64,000 nt of DNA from assembly GCF_013410355.1 (NCBI RefSeq), contig NZ_JACCFI010000001.1, forward strand, positions 1,984,001 through 2,048,000. Reading direction: 5' to 3'. The notes under the pieces were generated by a model. The model was not told the DNA's origin and ran no database searches. It saw nothing but the letters and a program-made list of their open reading frames with translations. This document shows, one piece after another, positions 15,193 through 23,586 of the stretch (its first letter is position 1; each line of letters starts with the position of its first letter). Origin of the DNA: Agromyces hippuratus. GTDB taxonomy: Bacteria; Actinomycetota; Actinomycetes; Actinomycetales; Microbacteriaceae. Both the position numbers and the translations under genes were made by a program.

Positions 15193-16428
15193 TCACGCCA
15201 TCCCGGCGCGCAGCCGTTCGGCCTTCACCGCGAGATAGCGCTGCTCGGGGCCGTTCAGCGTGCGGCGCGCGGCTTCTGCGAACGCGAGCGACGCGGCATC
15301 CGTCGCCCCCGACAGTTCGAGCAGGTGACCGCGCACCGCCCACGTGCGATGATGCTCGGCGAGCGCGCCGCCGGCCTCCGATTCGGATGCATCGAGCGCC
15401 GCGAGCCCCGCCTGCGGGCCCTCGACCATGGCGAGCGCGACGATGCGGCCGAGCGAGACCATCGGCCCAGGTGCGAGCCGCCCGAGCAGGTCGTAGAGGC
15501 CGAGGATCTCGATCCAGTCGGTCTCCTCGGTGGAGGGCGCCTCGTCGTGCACGGCGGCGATCGCGGCCTGCAGTTGGTAGGGGCCGATCGGGGCTCGGTC
15601 GAGCACCTCGGTCACGAGCGCGACGCCCTCGTCGATCATGGCCCGGTCCCAGCGTGAGCGATCCTGTTCGTCGAGCGGCACGAGGGCACCCGCCGCGTCG
15701 GCCCGCGCGGCCCGGCGGGCGTCGGTGAGGAGCATCAGGGCGAGGAGTCCGGTCGTCTCGCCCGATGCGTCGCTGTCGGCCGCCCGCAACTGCCGGGCGA
15801 GCCGAATGGCCTCGGCCGAGAGGTCGACGCGCGCGAGTTCGTCGCCCGAGCTCGCGGTGTGCCCCTCGGTGAAGACCAGGTAGAGCACCTGGCGGAGCGC
15901 CGCGAGCCGGCTGTCGAGTTCGGTTGCCCGTGGCATCCGGAAGCCCTCGCCGCTGGCCCTGATGCGCGCCTTCGCGCGTGAGATGCGCTGCGCGACCGTG
16001 GGCTCGGGCAGCAGCAGTGCGCGACTGATCTCCGCGGTCGTGAGGCCGCCGACGGCTCGCAGCGTGAGGGCGAGCTGCGCCGGCCGGCCGAGTGCCGGAT
16101 GGCAGCAGAGCAGGAAGAGGGTGAGGGTGTCGTCGACCGCGGGCACGACCGACGGCTCGGGTTCGAGCTCGACGGCGCGGGACTCGCGGCGGCGGCGCGC
16201 GGCATCCGATCGCACCTCGTCGATGTAGCGCCGTGACGCGACGCGCACGAGCCAGGCACGCGGGCTGTCGGGCACTCCGCTCGACGGCCACTGTCCGGCA
16301 GCGGCGATGAGGGCCTCCTGCATGGCGTCTTCGCACGCGGCGAAGTCGCCGTAGCGCCGCACGAGCACTGCGAGCGCCGACGGTGCGGCGGCTCGCAGCG
16401 CCCGAACGGCGTCGGCCTCGTCAGGCAT
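15193..16428 (-). CDS. ECF sigma factor with C-terminal extension (ECF42 type)
   Basis: The 411-residue protein has sigma region 2 in the first 80 residues (EDAMQEALIAAA, SPRAWLVRVASRRYIDEVR) and region 4 at about 110-155 (TLRAVGGLTTAEISRALLLPEPTVAQRISRAK). A long C-terminal helical domain of the DUF6596/TPR-like kind includes LDSRLAALRQVLYLVFTEGHTAS. This length and tail define the ECF42 group, which has no cognate anti-sigma factor and is normally encoded next to a DGPF/YCII protein. That partner lies 6 nt upstream here. The tail is thought to control the sigma factor's activity. Target promoters are not visible from sequence alone. Confidence 0.93.
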   Translation of the reverse strand: MPDEADAVRALRAAAPSALAVLVRRYGDFAACEDAMQEALIAAAGQWPSSGVPDSPRAWLVRVASRRYIDEVRSDAARRRRESRAVELEPEPSVVPAVDDTLTLFLLCCHPALGRPAQLALTLRAVGGLTTAEISRALLLPEPTVAQRISRAKARIRASGEGFRMPRATELDSRLAALRQVLYLVFTEGHTASSGDELARVDLSAEAIRLARQLRAADSDASGETTGLLALMLLTDARRAARADAAGALVPLDEQDRSRWDRAMIDEGVALVTEVLDRAPIGPYQLQAAIAAVHDEAPSTEETDWIEILGLYDLLGRLAPGPMVSLGRIVALAMVEGPQAGLAALDASESEAGGALAEHHRTWAVRGHLLELSGATDAASLAFAEAARRTLNGPEQRYLAVKAERLRAGMA

Positions 16429-16434
16429 CGGGCG

Positions 16435-16809
16435 TCACACGTCGGAGCCCGCCGCCATCTCGAGCACCGGACGTACCTCGACGAGTCCGAACTGCGCCTC
16501 GGGGAAGCGCCCGGCGATCTCGACCGCGCGCGCCTCGCTCTCGCAGTCGACGAGGTAGAAGCCGGCGAGCAGCTCCTTCGTCTCGGCGAACGGGCCGTCG
16601 CTTGCGACCGTGCCGGCGTCGCCGCTCGTGACGCGCTTGGCGAGGGAGATGTCGGCGAGCGCCTCGCTCGCCACGAACTCGCCGCTCGCCGCGAGTTCCT
16701 CGCTGATGCGCTGGTAGTAGTCGTAGCCCTCGGCCTGCTGCTCGGGGGTGAAGGTGTTCCACACGGCGCGCGACTCGGGGTTGCTGTAGATCTGGATCAG
16801 GTACTTCAT
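16435..16809 (-). CDS. YCII/DGPF-domain protein, partner of the ECF42 sigma factor
   Basis: The 124-residue protein has the family signature DGPFAETKELLAGFYLVDCES at about 71-91 and starts MKYLIQIYSNPES. It has the YCII-related ferredoxin-like fold. A much longer open frame on this strand is read-through antisense to the next gene, so the start is fixed at 16809, where GAAGGAGCG precedes the ATG. It is first in a two-gene operon with the sigma factor. The biochemical role of DGPF proteins is unknown, but they are the most constant neighbours and proposed targets or modulators of ECF42 factors. Confidence 0.93.
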   Translation of the reverse strand: MKYLIQIYSNPESRAVWNTFTPEQQAEGYDYYQRISEELAASGEFVASEALADISLAKRVTSGDAGTVASDGPFAETKELLAGFYLVDCESEARAVEIAGRFPEAQFGLVEVRPVLEMAAGSDV

Positions 16810-16913
16810 CGGAATCGCTCCTTCGATCTGGGGAGGCTGAACCGCGCTCCCACCAGTATGTCGAGGCTGTGTGACGGATTTCGACAGCTTGTTCCCTCCA
16901 TCCGGAAGGGGGG

Positions 16914-16942
16914 TTGACACCGCTCTCACGATTGAGGAGAGT
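16914..16942 (+). promoter_or_regulatory. candidate promoter of the GCS2-like gene
   Basis: TTGACA at 16914-16919 is followed after 17 nt by GAGAGT (16937-16942), which keeps the A2 and T6 of TANNNT. The ATG is at 16990. Confidence 0.45.
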
Positions 16943-16989
16943 TCGAGCACTGCATGGAGCTCAGTGGTCGCAATCGGGAGGGGACTGCG

Positions 16990-18111
16990 ATGACGGCGGT
17001 AACGACCTTCGGCATCGAGGAGGAGTTCGTCTTCCTCGACCCCGTGACGATGAAGCCGGTGGATGTCGCAGCCGGTGCGTTCGAGACGCTCTCGGCCCGC
17101 CCCGCTTGGGCGCCGATCACCCATCGTGAGTTCCTCGCCTCGCAGGTCGAGCACGCCTCCACGGTGTTCACCTCGAGTGCGGCGGCGCTCGCCTCGCTCG
17201 TCGGCTTCCGGCACGAACTCGCGGAGGAGGCCCGGCGGCTCGGCGTCGTCGTCGCGAGCGTGGGAGCACCCCCCGATGCGCACGGGTTCCCGACGGTCAC
17301 CGACCTGCCGCGGTATCTCAGGATCGTCGATGAGATGGGCGGCGTCATCGCCGACCACCAGATCCAAGGGCTGCACGTGCACGTCGGCGTGGTCGATCAC
17401 GACGCCGGGGTGCGCGCGCTCAACGTCACGCGCAACTGGCTGCCCCTCTTCTCGGCGTTGACCGGCAACTCGCCGATCTGGCGGGGCCACGACACGGGCT
17501 TCGACAGCTGGCGCAACGTCTCCCAGCGACGCTGGACCACGACCGGCTGCCCGCCCCTGTTCCGTGACGGCGCCGACTACGACCGTCGTCTGGAACGACT
17601 CATCGGCATCGGCGGCATGCAGGACCAGGCGATCATCATGTGGAACGCGAGGCTCTCGTCGCACGTGCCGACGATCGAGGTTCGTGTGGCGGACGCACAG
17701 CTCGAGGCGTGGTCGTCGGTGCTGCTCACCGCGCTCTTCCGTGCCCTCGTCAGCTGCGTGCTCGATGACTCGCTCGGCCGCTCGGCGTCGGTGCAGCCCA
17801 CTCCCGAGGCGGCACCCGACCCGGAACTCCTCAACGCCTCGCTCATGCATTCCGCGCACTTCGGTCTGAGCGGCGAAGTGCTCGACCCGGTGCTCATCGA
17901 GCTTCGGCCGGCCGCGGAGACGCTGGATCGCTGCATCCGGGTGCTGCAGCCCGCGCTCGAGGCGGCGGGAGACCTCGAACTCGCTCGCGACGGTGTCGCA
18001 CGGCTCCTGCGCGACGGCACCGGAGCCGCACGGCAGCGCGCGGCATTCACTGCCGACGGCATGCCGGGTCTGCGCGAGTTGTACGAGTCGACGTTCTCAG
18101 CATCCCCCTGA
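16990..18111 (+). CDS. carboxylate-amine ligase of the glutamate-cysteine ligase 2 family (YbdK-like)
   Basis: The 373-residue protein begins with the family motif FGIEEEFVFLDP, carries LHVHVGVVDHDAGVRALNVTR near residue 130, GNSPIWRGHDTGFDSWRN near 165 and PTIEVRVADAQ near 230. These are hallmarks of the GCS2/YbdK ligases, which form gamma-glutamyl-type amide bonds with ATP. Actinobacteria of this group usually make mycothiol rather than glutathione, so the natural substrates are uncertain. ATG at 16990 is chosen for its GGGAGG site and family N-terminus. The gene stands alone, divergent from the ECF42 operon. Confidence 0.9.
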   Translation: MTAVTTFGIEEEFVFLDPVTMKPVDVAAGAFETLSARPAWAPITHREFLASQVEHASTVFTSSAAALASLVGFRHELAEEARRLGVVVASVGAPPDAHGFPTVTDLPRYLRIVDEMGGVIADHQIQGLHVHVGVVDHDAGVRALNVTRNWLPLFSALTGNSPIWRGHDTGFDSWRNVSQRRWTTTGCPPLFRDGADYDRRLERLIGIGGMQDQAIIMWNARLSSHVPTIEVRVADAQLEAWSSVLLTALFRALVSCVLDDSLGRSASVQPTPEAAPDPELLNASLMHSAHFGLSGEVLDPVLIELRPAAETLDRCIRVLQPALEAAGDLELARDGVARLLRDGTGAARQRAAFTADGMPGLRELYESTFSASP

Positions 18112-18157
18112 CAACCCCTCGGTTGTCCGTGGGCTCGCCGATACCGACGCGCCCGCG

Positions 18158-18364
18158 TCAGGCGTGTGGGGGCGGGTCCTCGGCGGTCGGGGCTCCGCTC
18201 TGCTGTTCCTCGATCGGCGGCTTCTTCGCAGCCCCGAATGCAAGGGCGAACGCGAGGCCGATGGCCACTCCGATGGCGATGCCGAGCGCGAGACCGATGC
18301 CCCACCCCTCGACGGACCGAGGCGGCGGCTTCGAACCCGGCGGGGTCTGGGGAGTCTCGGTCAT
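18158..18364 (-). CDS. small glycine-zipper membrane protein
   Basis: The 68-residue protein has a proline-rich N-terminus, one hydrophobic helix at about 22-47 with repeated G-x3-G spacing (WGIGLALGIAIGVAIGLAFALAFG), and an acidic proline-rich tail. The helix pattern suggests tight helix packing or oligomerisation in the membrane. I do not recognise a family. The ribosome site is weak, which lowers confidence, but codon bias and the membrane pattern support a real gene. Confidence 0.6.
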   Translation of the reverse strand: MTETPQTPPGSKPPPRSVEGWGIGLALGIAIGVAIGLAFALAFGAAKKPPIEEQQSGAPTAEDPPPHA

Positions 18365-18422
18365 GAAGCCATCTCACCCCACCGTGCGCGCCGCCGCCTC
18401 CACCGGGCGACGGAGATCTCCG

Positions 18423-19271
18423 TCAGCAGCCCGGGCCCGACGGGTTCGCGTTGCAGTCGCCGTTCGTGAGCACCGTGTCGAATTCACCGACGAGCACGCG
18501 CTGCGGATCACCCGCGACGGCCAGAGTGCCCGCGATCGAGCGCCAACCCGAGCCACCGAATCGGTACTCGGCGCGCAGCACGGCTTCGAGCGTGACGGTG
18601 TACTCGCCGGACTCGGCGTAGACGTGGCTCGTGCCGGTCGGCGTGAACTCGCGCTGCCCGAGCGCGGCCCAGGTCTCGCCGGGCGCACCACTCTCGACGA
18701 CGCCGCCGTCGCTGTGCCGCCACCGGAATGCGACCGGTGTGAACCGTACGTCAGCGGGTCGGCCGAGCAGCGTGCCCGACACCACCTGAGCGGATGCCTC
18801 GGCCACGAAGTTCGCCGGAAGGTCTTCGACCGCCCAGCCGCCGGGCTCCATCTCGTTGCCCGGCTTCGCGGGAATGAATGAGGCGATGTCTCGGAGGGTG
18901 ACGGTGACGGACGGGGCGGGGGCTGCAGGGTCTTCGGGAGGGGTCGGCTCTGTCGCGCACAGTGCCGCGTTCAGCGGACTGCAGTTCTCGGGCATTGTGG
19001 GTTCTTGCGCCTCGTCCGTCGGGCCATTGCTTGCCCTGGTGTCCGCCTCGTCTGGCTCCACGGCCGTGGACGGCCAGTCCGACTCACCGAATTCACCGAC
19101 TCCGATGAGATCGATCTGACCAAGTTCCGTGTTGACCACGCTCGACGCACCGCAGGTCCCAGAAATGATCTGTTCCTTTGAACAACTCGATGTTGCGGCC
19201 GCTGGCATCGCATCGGCCACAACGACGGCAACGGCAACGGCAACTACAGACAGAAGTTTTCCCGTTCCCAC
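18423..19271 (-). CDS. secreted protein of unknown function with a PKD-like region
   Basis: The 282-residue protein begins with a signal peptide (LLSVVAVAVAVVVADAMPAAA). It then has a cysteine-bearing region with SCSKEQIISGTC and MPENCSPLNAALC, and a C-terminal half that resembles a PKD/Ig-like fold (RWRHSDGG, SHVYAESGEYTVTL). It ends with two cysteines in GDCNANPSGPGC. I recall similar proteins paired with a lipoprotein in Microbacteriaceae, but no function is known. The start is GTG at 19271 with GAAAGGA. It lies 28 nt inside the end of the upstream lipoprotein gene, so translation is probably coupled. Confidence 0.8.
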   Translation of the reverse strand: MGTGKLLSVVAVAVAVVVADAMPAAATSSCSKEQIISGTCGASSVVNTELGQIDLIGVGEFGESDWPSTAVEPDEADTRASNGPTDEAQEPTMPENCSPLNAALCATEPTPPEDPAAPAPSVTVTLRDIASFIPAKPGNEMEPGGWAVEDLPANFVAEASAQVVSGTLLGRPADVRFTPVAFRWRHSDGGVVESGAPGETWAALGQREFTPTGTSHVYAESGEYTVTLEAVLRAEYRFGGSGWRSIAGTLAVAGDPQRVLVGEFDTVLTNGDCNANPSGPGC

Positions 19272-19828
19272 AGCGTCCTTTCCGTCACCTTCATAGACTC
19301 GGGACGGTCGCCTTGGACAACGACCGTGTACGGGATCTTGACGATTCTGCCCTCGACGACCAACGAGGTTCCGCTGGCATCCAGCAAGTCGAGCCCGCTG
19401 ATGTCATCGCACACGTACGCAGTGACAAGCGCACCGTGAGCGTCATAGTCAGCGAACTGGAGCTCCTCAACCGCGAACTCGATTGTCCCTGAGGTCCGGA
19501 GCCCTTCCACGGCAAACCGTTCGGCCGCAGAAAGCTCGTCTTCGAGCGCGGGGCCGCTGGCAACCGCCTCCAGCCGCTCAGACGATGTCCCGCTATCCGC
19601 GGTGACTTCTGCTGAAACGGCAAGAAACGAAGCGTAGGCGACCGTCAACGCCGCGAGCGCCTCCTCGTCCGACGCGAAGATCGGCTGCGAGGCATCCGCT
19701 GACGGACTCGGCGAAGGTGCCGGAACGCTGCCCGTGCACCCGCTCAGCAGCAGCATGATCGCGCCGGCTGCGGCGAGCGCGGCGCCCGCACTCCGGCGGG
19801 ATCGCTGCGTCGGTCGGGAGAGGGACAT
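19244..19828 (-). CDS. putative lipoprotein, partner of the secreted protein
   Basis: The 194-residue protein has a basic N-terminus, a hydrophobic helix and a lipobox LLSGC with the acylated cysteine at residue 31. A Ser/Pro linker follows, then a domain of about 140 residues. The mature part ends YTVVVQGDRPESMKVTERTLWERENFCL. GC content is visibly lower than in the neighbours. A TAGGGT box 7 nt before the ATG suggests a leaderless transcript. The stop overlaps the start of the next gene by 28 nt. The role is unknown, and location on the outer face of the membrane is inferred from the lipobox. Confidence 0.82.
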   Translation of the reverse strand: MSLSRPTQRSRRSAGAALAAAGAIMLLLSGCTGSVPAPSPSPSADASQPIFASDEEALAALTVAYASFLAVSAEVTADSGTSSERLEAVASGPALEDELSAAERFAVEGLRTSGTIEFAVEELQFADYDAHGALVTAYVCDDISGLDLLDASGTSLVVEGRIVKIPYTVVVQGDRPESMKVTERTLWERENFCL

Positions 19829-19835
19829 GGCGAAT

Positions 19836-19841
19836 ACCCTA
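19836..19841 (-). promoter_or_regulatory. -10 box (TAGGGT) of the lipoprotein gene
   Basis: TAGGGT on the minus strand ends 7 nt before the ATG at 19828, consistent with a leaderless transcript. Confidence 0.5.
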
Positions 19842-19917
19842 GGCGAGCACTCGAGCGCCGAGCGGGGTTATCCACAGCCACAGACACAGACACAGGCCTG
19901 CCCCGCGTCACCCGCGC

Positions 19918-21585
19918 TCACGCGCGCGCGAGGATCCCCGCGACATCCGCCCCGCGCGGCAGCACCCCGTACTGCCGCCCGCCCTCGTCGCCGAGGCGGG
20001 TGCGCACGAACGCGTCGGCCATCCCGCTGGGCGAGAACCGCAGCATGAGCGAGCCCTGCAGCACGAGGGCCAGCCGCTCGGTGAGCTCCCGTGCGAGGAG
20101 CGCGGCGCCCGCGGCATCCGTCGCCGACAGCTCGCGCACGAGCGATCGCGCCGCTTCGAGCGCATCATCGAACACGGGCGACTCCCCCGCCGCCGACCCG
20201 ACCTCGGCGAAGAACGCCTCGAACGCCGCGGGTTCGCGAGTGAGCACGCGCAGCACGTCGAGCGCGATGACGTTGCCCGAGCCCTCCCAGATCGCGAGCA
20301 GGGGTTGCTCCCGGTAGCGCCGCGCGAGCGGGAACGCCTCGGTGTAGCCGTTGCCGCCGAGGCACTCGAGCGCCTCGGCCGCATGCCCGGCGCCCCGCTT
20401 GCACACCCAGTACTTCGCGACGGCGGTCGCGAGGCGCCGGAACGCCTGCTCCGAGTCATCCGCATCGCTGTCGTACGAACGCGCGAGGCGCATCGCCGTG
20501 AGCGTCGCCGCCTCCGACTCGAGCGCCAGGTCGGCGACCACCGCGGCCATCGCGGGCTGGTCGACGAGCAGCTCACCGAACGCGCGGCGATGCCGCACGT
20601 GCCACGCAGCCTCGGCGACCGACTGCCGCATGCCCGCCGCAGAGCCGATCACGCAGTCGAGCCGGGTGCGCGTCACCATCTGCACGATCGTCGCGACGCC
20701 GCGCCCCTCTTCACCGATGAGCCAGCCCGAGGTGCCGTCGAGCTCGATCTCGCTCGACGCGTTCGACCGGTTGCCGAGCTTGTCCTTCAGGCGCTGGATG
20801 CGGAACACGTTGCGCGAGCCGTCGGGCAGCACGCGCGGCACGAAGAAGCAGCTGAGTCCGTGCTGCGCCTGCGCGAGCACGAGGAACGCGTCGCTCATCG
20901 GCGCGCTGCAGAACCACTTGTGCCCGGTCAGGCCGTACTCGGCGCCCCACGAGCCGGCCCCGCCGCGCCGCTCGGCGCGCGTCGTGTTGGCCCGCACATC
21001 GGAACCGCCCTGCTTCTCGGTCATCGCCATGCCCACGAGCGCCGACGACTTCGGCCCTGCGCCGCCGGCACCTCCGAGCACCGGGTCGTAGGCACGGCTC
21101 AGCAGCCGAGGCATCCATTCGTCTCGCAGGCCGGATGCCGCGAGCTCGAGCGTCGGCACCGCTGCGTGCGTCATCGACACCGGGCAGGCATGCCCGGGCT
21201 CGACCTGCGCGAAGAGCAGGAACGCCGCCGCCCGATCGACGTTCGCACCGGGCCCGGGCGCCGCAGCGGCACTCGTGTGCGCGCCGGCCGCGACCGCCGC
21301 CCCGATGACCCGGTGATAGGCGTCGTCGTACTCGACCTCGTCGACGCGACGCCCCCAACGATCGAAGCTGTGCAGCACCGGCGGGTGCGTGTTCGCCCGC
21401 TCGGCGTCGCGCTGGAACGCCGCAGACCCCACGAGCGCGCCGACGTCTGCGAGCCCCTGAGCGGATGCCTCGGCACCGCCGCTCCCCCATCGCGCGACCG
21501 CCTCGACGAGCGGCACGTTCGACGAGTACTCGTCGACGTCCTCGCGCGCCGGCACCTGGTTCTCGACCTCGTGGGTGTTGATCAT
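19918..21585 (-). CDS. acyl-CoA dehydrogenase, AidB-like
   Basis: The 555-residue flavoprotein matches the AidB branch of acyl-CoA dehydrogenases. A characteristic N-terminal region (THEVENQVP, DEYSSNVPLVEAV) precedes the core. MAMTEKQGGSDVRANTT is the flavin-binding stretch, and ALECLGGNGYTEAFPLARRYRE is near the active site. The C-terminus is the extra helical domain of this branch. E. coli AidB belongs to the adaptive response to alkylating agents and binds DNA. An alkyltransferase gene is in this window (40433) but is far away. The frame is open far upstream, and ATG at 21585 is chosen for GGAGG at good distance and the conserved N-terminus. It is divergent from the ABC exporter. Confidence 0.93.
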   Translation of the reverse strand: MINTHEVENQVPAREDVDEYSSNVPLVEAVARWGSGGAEASAQGLADVGALVGSAAFQRDAERANTHPPVLHSFDRWGRRVDEVEYDDAYHRVIGAAVAAGAHTSAAAAPGPGANVDRAAAFLLFAQVEPGHACPVSMTHAAVPTLELAASGLRDEWMPRLLSRAYDPVLGGAGGAGPKSSALVGMAMTEKQGGSDVRANTTRAERRGGAGSWGAEYGLTGHKWFCSAPMSDAFLVLAQAQHGLSCFFVPRVLPDGSRNVFRIQRLKDKLGNRSNASSEIELDGTSGWLIGEEGRGVATIVQMVTRTRLDCVIGSAAGMRQSVAEAAWHVRHRRAFGELLVDQPAMAAVVADLALESEAATLTAMRLARSYDSDADDSEQAFRRLATAVAKYWVCKRGAGHAAEALECLGGNGYTEAFPLARRYREQPLLAIWEGSGNVIALDVLRVLTREPAAFEAFFAEVGSAAGESPVFDDALEAARSLVRELSATDAAGAALLARELTERLALVLQGSLMLRFSPSGMADAFVRTRLGDEGGRQYGVLPRGADVAGILARA

Positions 21586-21852
21586 CTTCGGCCTCCGCGC
21601 CCATTCTCGCGCTTCTGCAATGTGCTGATGGACCATGATTTCGCTCTCGGTGAACGCGAGCAACGGATGACCGCGACTCGCTTGCGTCACCCCCTCCGCC
21701 GTGTGAGGCTGAAACGCTGCAATGTCGTACGGGGGTGCGATGCTGCAGGTCGAGCGAGGGGTGTGGCTGCCCTGGCCGGAGCTGTGCGCGCACGAACGCG
21801 CCTCGGCAGGCGGTGTCCGCTCGATTCCCTGACTCCTCGTAACGGAGACGCC

Positions 21853-23586
21853 ATGCTCGGAAAAATCCTTGTCCGCTATCTCAAGCCCTACAAGTGGCTC
21901 CTGCTCGGTGTGCTGATCTTCCAGTTCATCTCGGCACTCGCCACGTTCTATCTGCCGCGCCTCAACGCCGACATCATCGACAACGGCGTCAGCAAGGGCG
22001 ACACCGCCTACATCTGGTCGACCGGCTCGTTGATGCTGCTGATCTCCCTCGGGCAGATCACGGCATCGATCATCGCCACCTACTTCGCGGCGCGCGCCGC
22101 GATGAGCGCCGGCCGCGACATCCGCGACCACGTCTTCGAGCGCGTCTCGGGCTTCTCGGAGCGAGAGGTGTCGCGGTTCGGCCCCGGCTCGCTGATCACC
22201 CGCAACACGAACGACGTGCAGCAGGTGCAGATGCTCGCGATGATGGGCGCCACGATGCTCGTCACCGCACCGATCCTCGCGATCGGCGGCGTGATCTTCG
22301 CCCTGCAGCAAGACGTCGGCCTCAGCTGGATCATCGCGGTGGCGGTGCCCACCCTGCTGATCATCGCGGTGATCGTCATCAGCCGCATGGTGCCGCTCTT
22401 CCGCAGCTACCAGCACAAGCTCGACAACGTGAACCGCATCATGCGCGAGCAGCTCACCGGCGTTCGCGTCGTGCGCGCCTTCGTGCGCGAGCCCATCGAA
22501 GAGGAGCGGTTCGCCGGCGCGAACACCGACATCATGGTCGTCGGCCGAAAGGTCGGTTCGCTCTTCGTGCTGCTCTTCCCGCTGTTCATGCTCGTGCTGA
22601 ACGTCACCGTGGTCGGCGTCGTCTGGTTCGGCGCGTTCGCCGTCGATGCCGGCGAGGTGCAGATCGGCACGCTGTTCGCCTTCATGCAGTACGTGATGCT
22701 CATCCTCACGGGTGTGCTCATGGCGAGCTTCATGACGATCATGATCCCGCGCGCCGCGGTCTCGGCCGAGCGCATCGGCGAGGTGCTCGACTCGACCTCG
22801 ACGCTGGCCCGCCCCGAGAACCCGGTGACGGTGTTCCCGACGCCGGGTTCGGTCGAGTTCACGGATGCCGCGTTCACCTACCCGGGCGCCGAACACCCCG
22901 TGATCTCGGGCATCACGTTCGGAGCCGCGCCCGGTGAGACGGTCGCGATCGTCGGGTCGACGGGCGCCGGCAAGACGACGCTCGTCTCGCTCATCCCGCG
23001 TCTGTTCGACGCGACGGGCGGCAACGTGAAGGTCGGCGGCGTCGACGTGCGCGAGGCCGATCTCGACCACCTCTGGTCGTCGATCGGACTCGTGCCCCAG
23101 CGCCCGTTCCTCTTCACCGGCACGGTCGCGTCGAACCTTCGGTACGGCCGTGAGAACGCCACCGACGAAGAGCTGTGGCACGCGCTCGAGATCGCCCAGG
23201 GCCGCGACTTCGTCGAGGCGATGGAGGGGCAGCTCGACGCGAAGATCTCCCAGGGCGGCACGAACGTCTCGGGCGGTCAGCGGCAGCGACTCGCGATCGC
23301 CCGTGCGATCGTGCACCGCCCCGACATCCTCGTCTTCGACGACTCGTTCTCGGCGCTCGACCTGACCACCGACGCGAGACTCAGGCAGGCGCTCTGGCGA
23401 GAACTGCCGGAGGTGACGAAGATCGTCGTCGCCCAGCGCATCTCGACCATCACCGATGCCGACCGCATCGTGGTGCTCGACGACGGCGGCATGGTCGGAC
23501 TCGGCACGCACGAACAACTGCTCGAGACCTCGCAGACCTACCGCGAGATCGTCGAATCCCAGCTCGGAGTGGAGGCCGCCCGATGA
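21853..23586 (+). CDS. ABC exporter half-transporter, degenerate-site subunit
   Basis: The 577-residue protein has a six-helix membrane domain (about 1-310) and an ATPase domain. The Walker A motif is GSTGAGKTT near 368, the signature is NVSGGQRQRL, and Walker B reads ILVFDDSFSALD. Asp497 replaces the usual catalytic glutamate. This is the mark of the inactive-site subunit in heterodimeric exporters such as LmrCD, BmrCD and TM287/288. The start at 21853 has GGAGACG. Its stop overlaps the next ABC gene by ATGA, and the two proteins surely form one transporter. Multidrug or lipid export is likely by family, and the substrate is unknown. Confidence 0.94.
   Translation: MLGKILVRYLKPYKWLLLGVLIFQFISALATFYLPRLNADIIDNGVSKGDTAYIWSTGSLMLLISLGQITASIIATYFAARAAMSAGRDIRDHVFERVSGFSEREVSRFGPGSLITRNTNDVQQVQMLAMMGATMLVTAPILAIGGVIFALQQDVGLSWIIAVAVPTLLIIAVIVISRMVPLFRSYQHKLDNVNRIMREQLTGVRVVRAFVREPIEEERFAGANTDIMVVGRKVGSLFVLLFPLFMLVLNVTVVGVVWFGAFAVDAGEVQIGTLFAFMQYVMLILTGVLMASFMTIMIPRAAVSAERIGEVLDSTSTLARPENPVTVFPTPGSVEFTDAAFTYPGAEHPVISGITFGAAPGETVAIVGSTGAGKTTLVSLIPRLFDATGGNVKVGGVDVREADLDHLWSSIGLVPQRPFLFTGTVASNLRYGRENATDEELWHALEIAQGRDFVEAMEGQLDAKISQGGTNVSGGQRQRLAIARAIVHRPDILVFDDSFSALDLTTDARLRQALWRELPEVTKIVVAQRISTITDADRIVVLDDGGMVGLGTHEQLLETSQTYREIVESQLGVEAAR

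Noticed and set aside
16435..17859. A long minus-strand frame joining the DGPF protein to upstream sequence
   Set aside because: The upstream part is antisense to the GCS2-like gene. The DGPF protein has its own ribosome site at 16809 and the normal family length.
19868..19876. A perfect DnaA box, TTATCCACA
   Set aside because: It is single, with no cluster of boxes, no AT-rich unwinding region and no dnaA or dnaN gene nearby, so it is not an origin.
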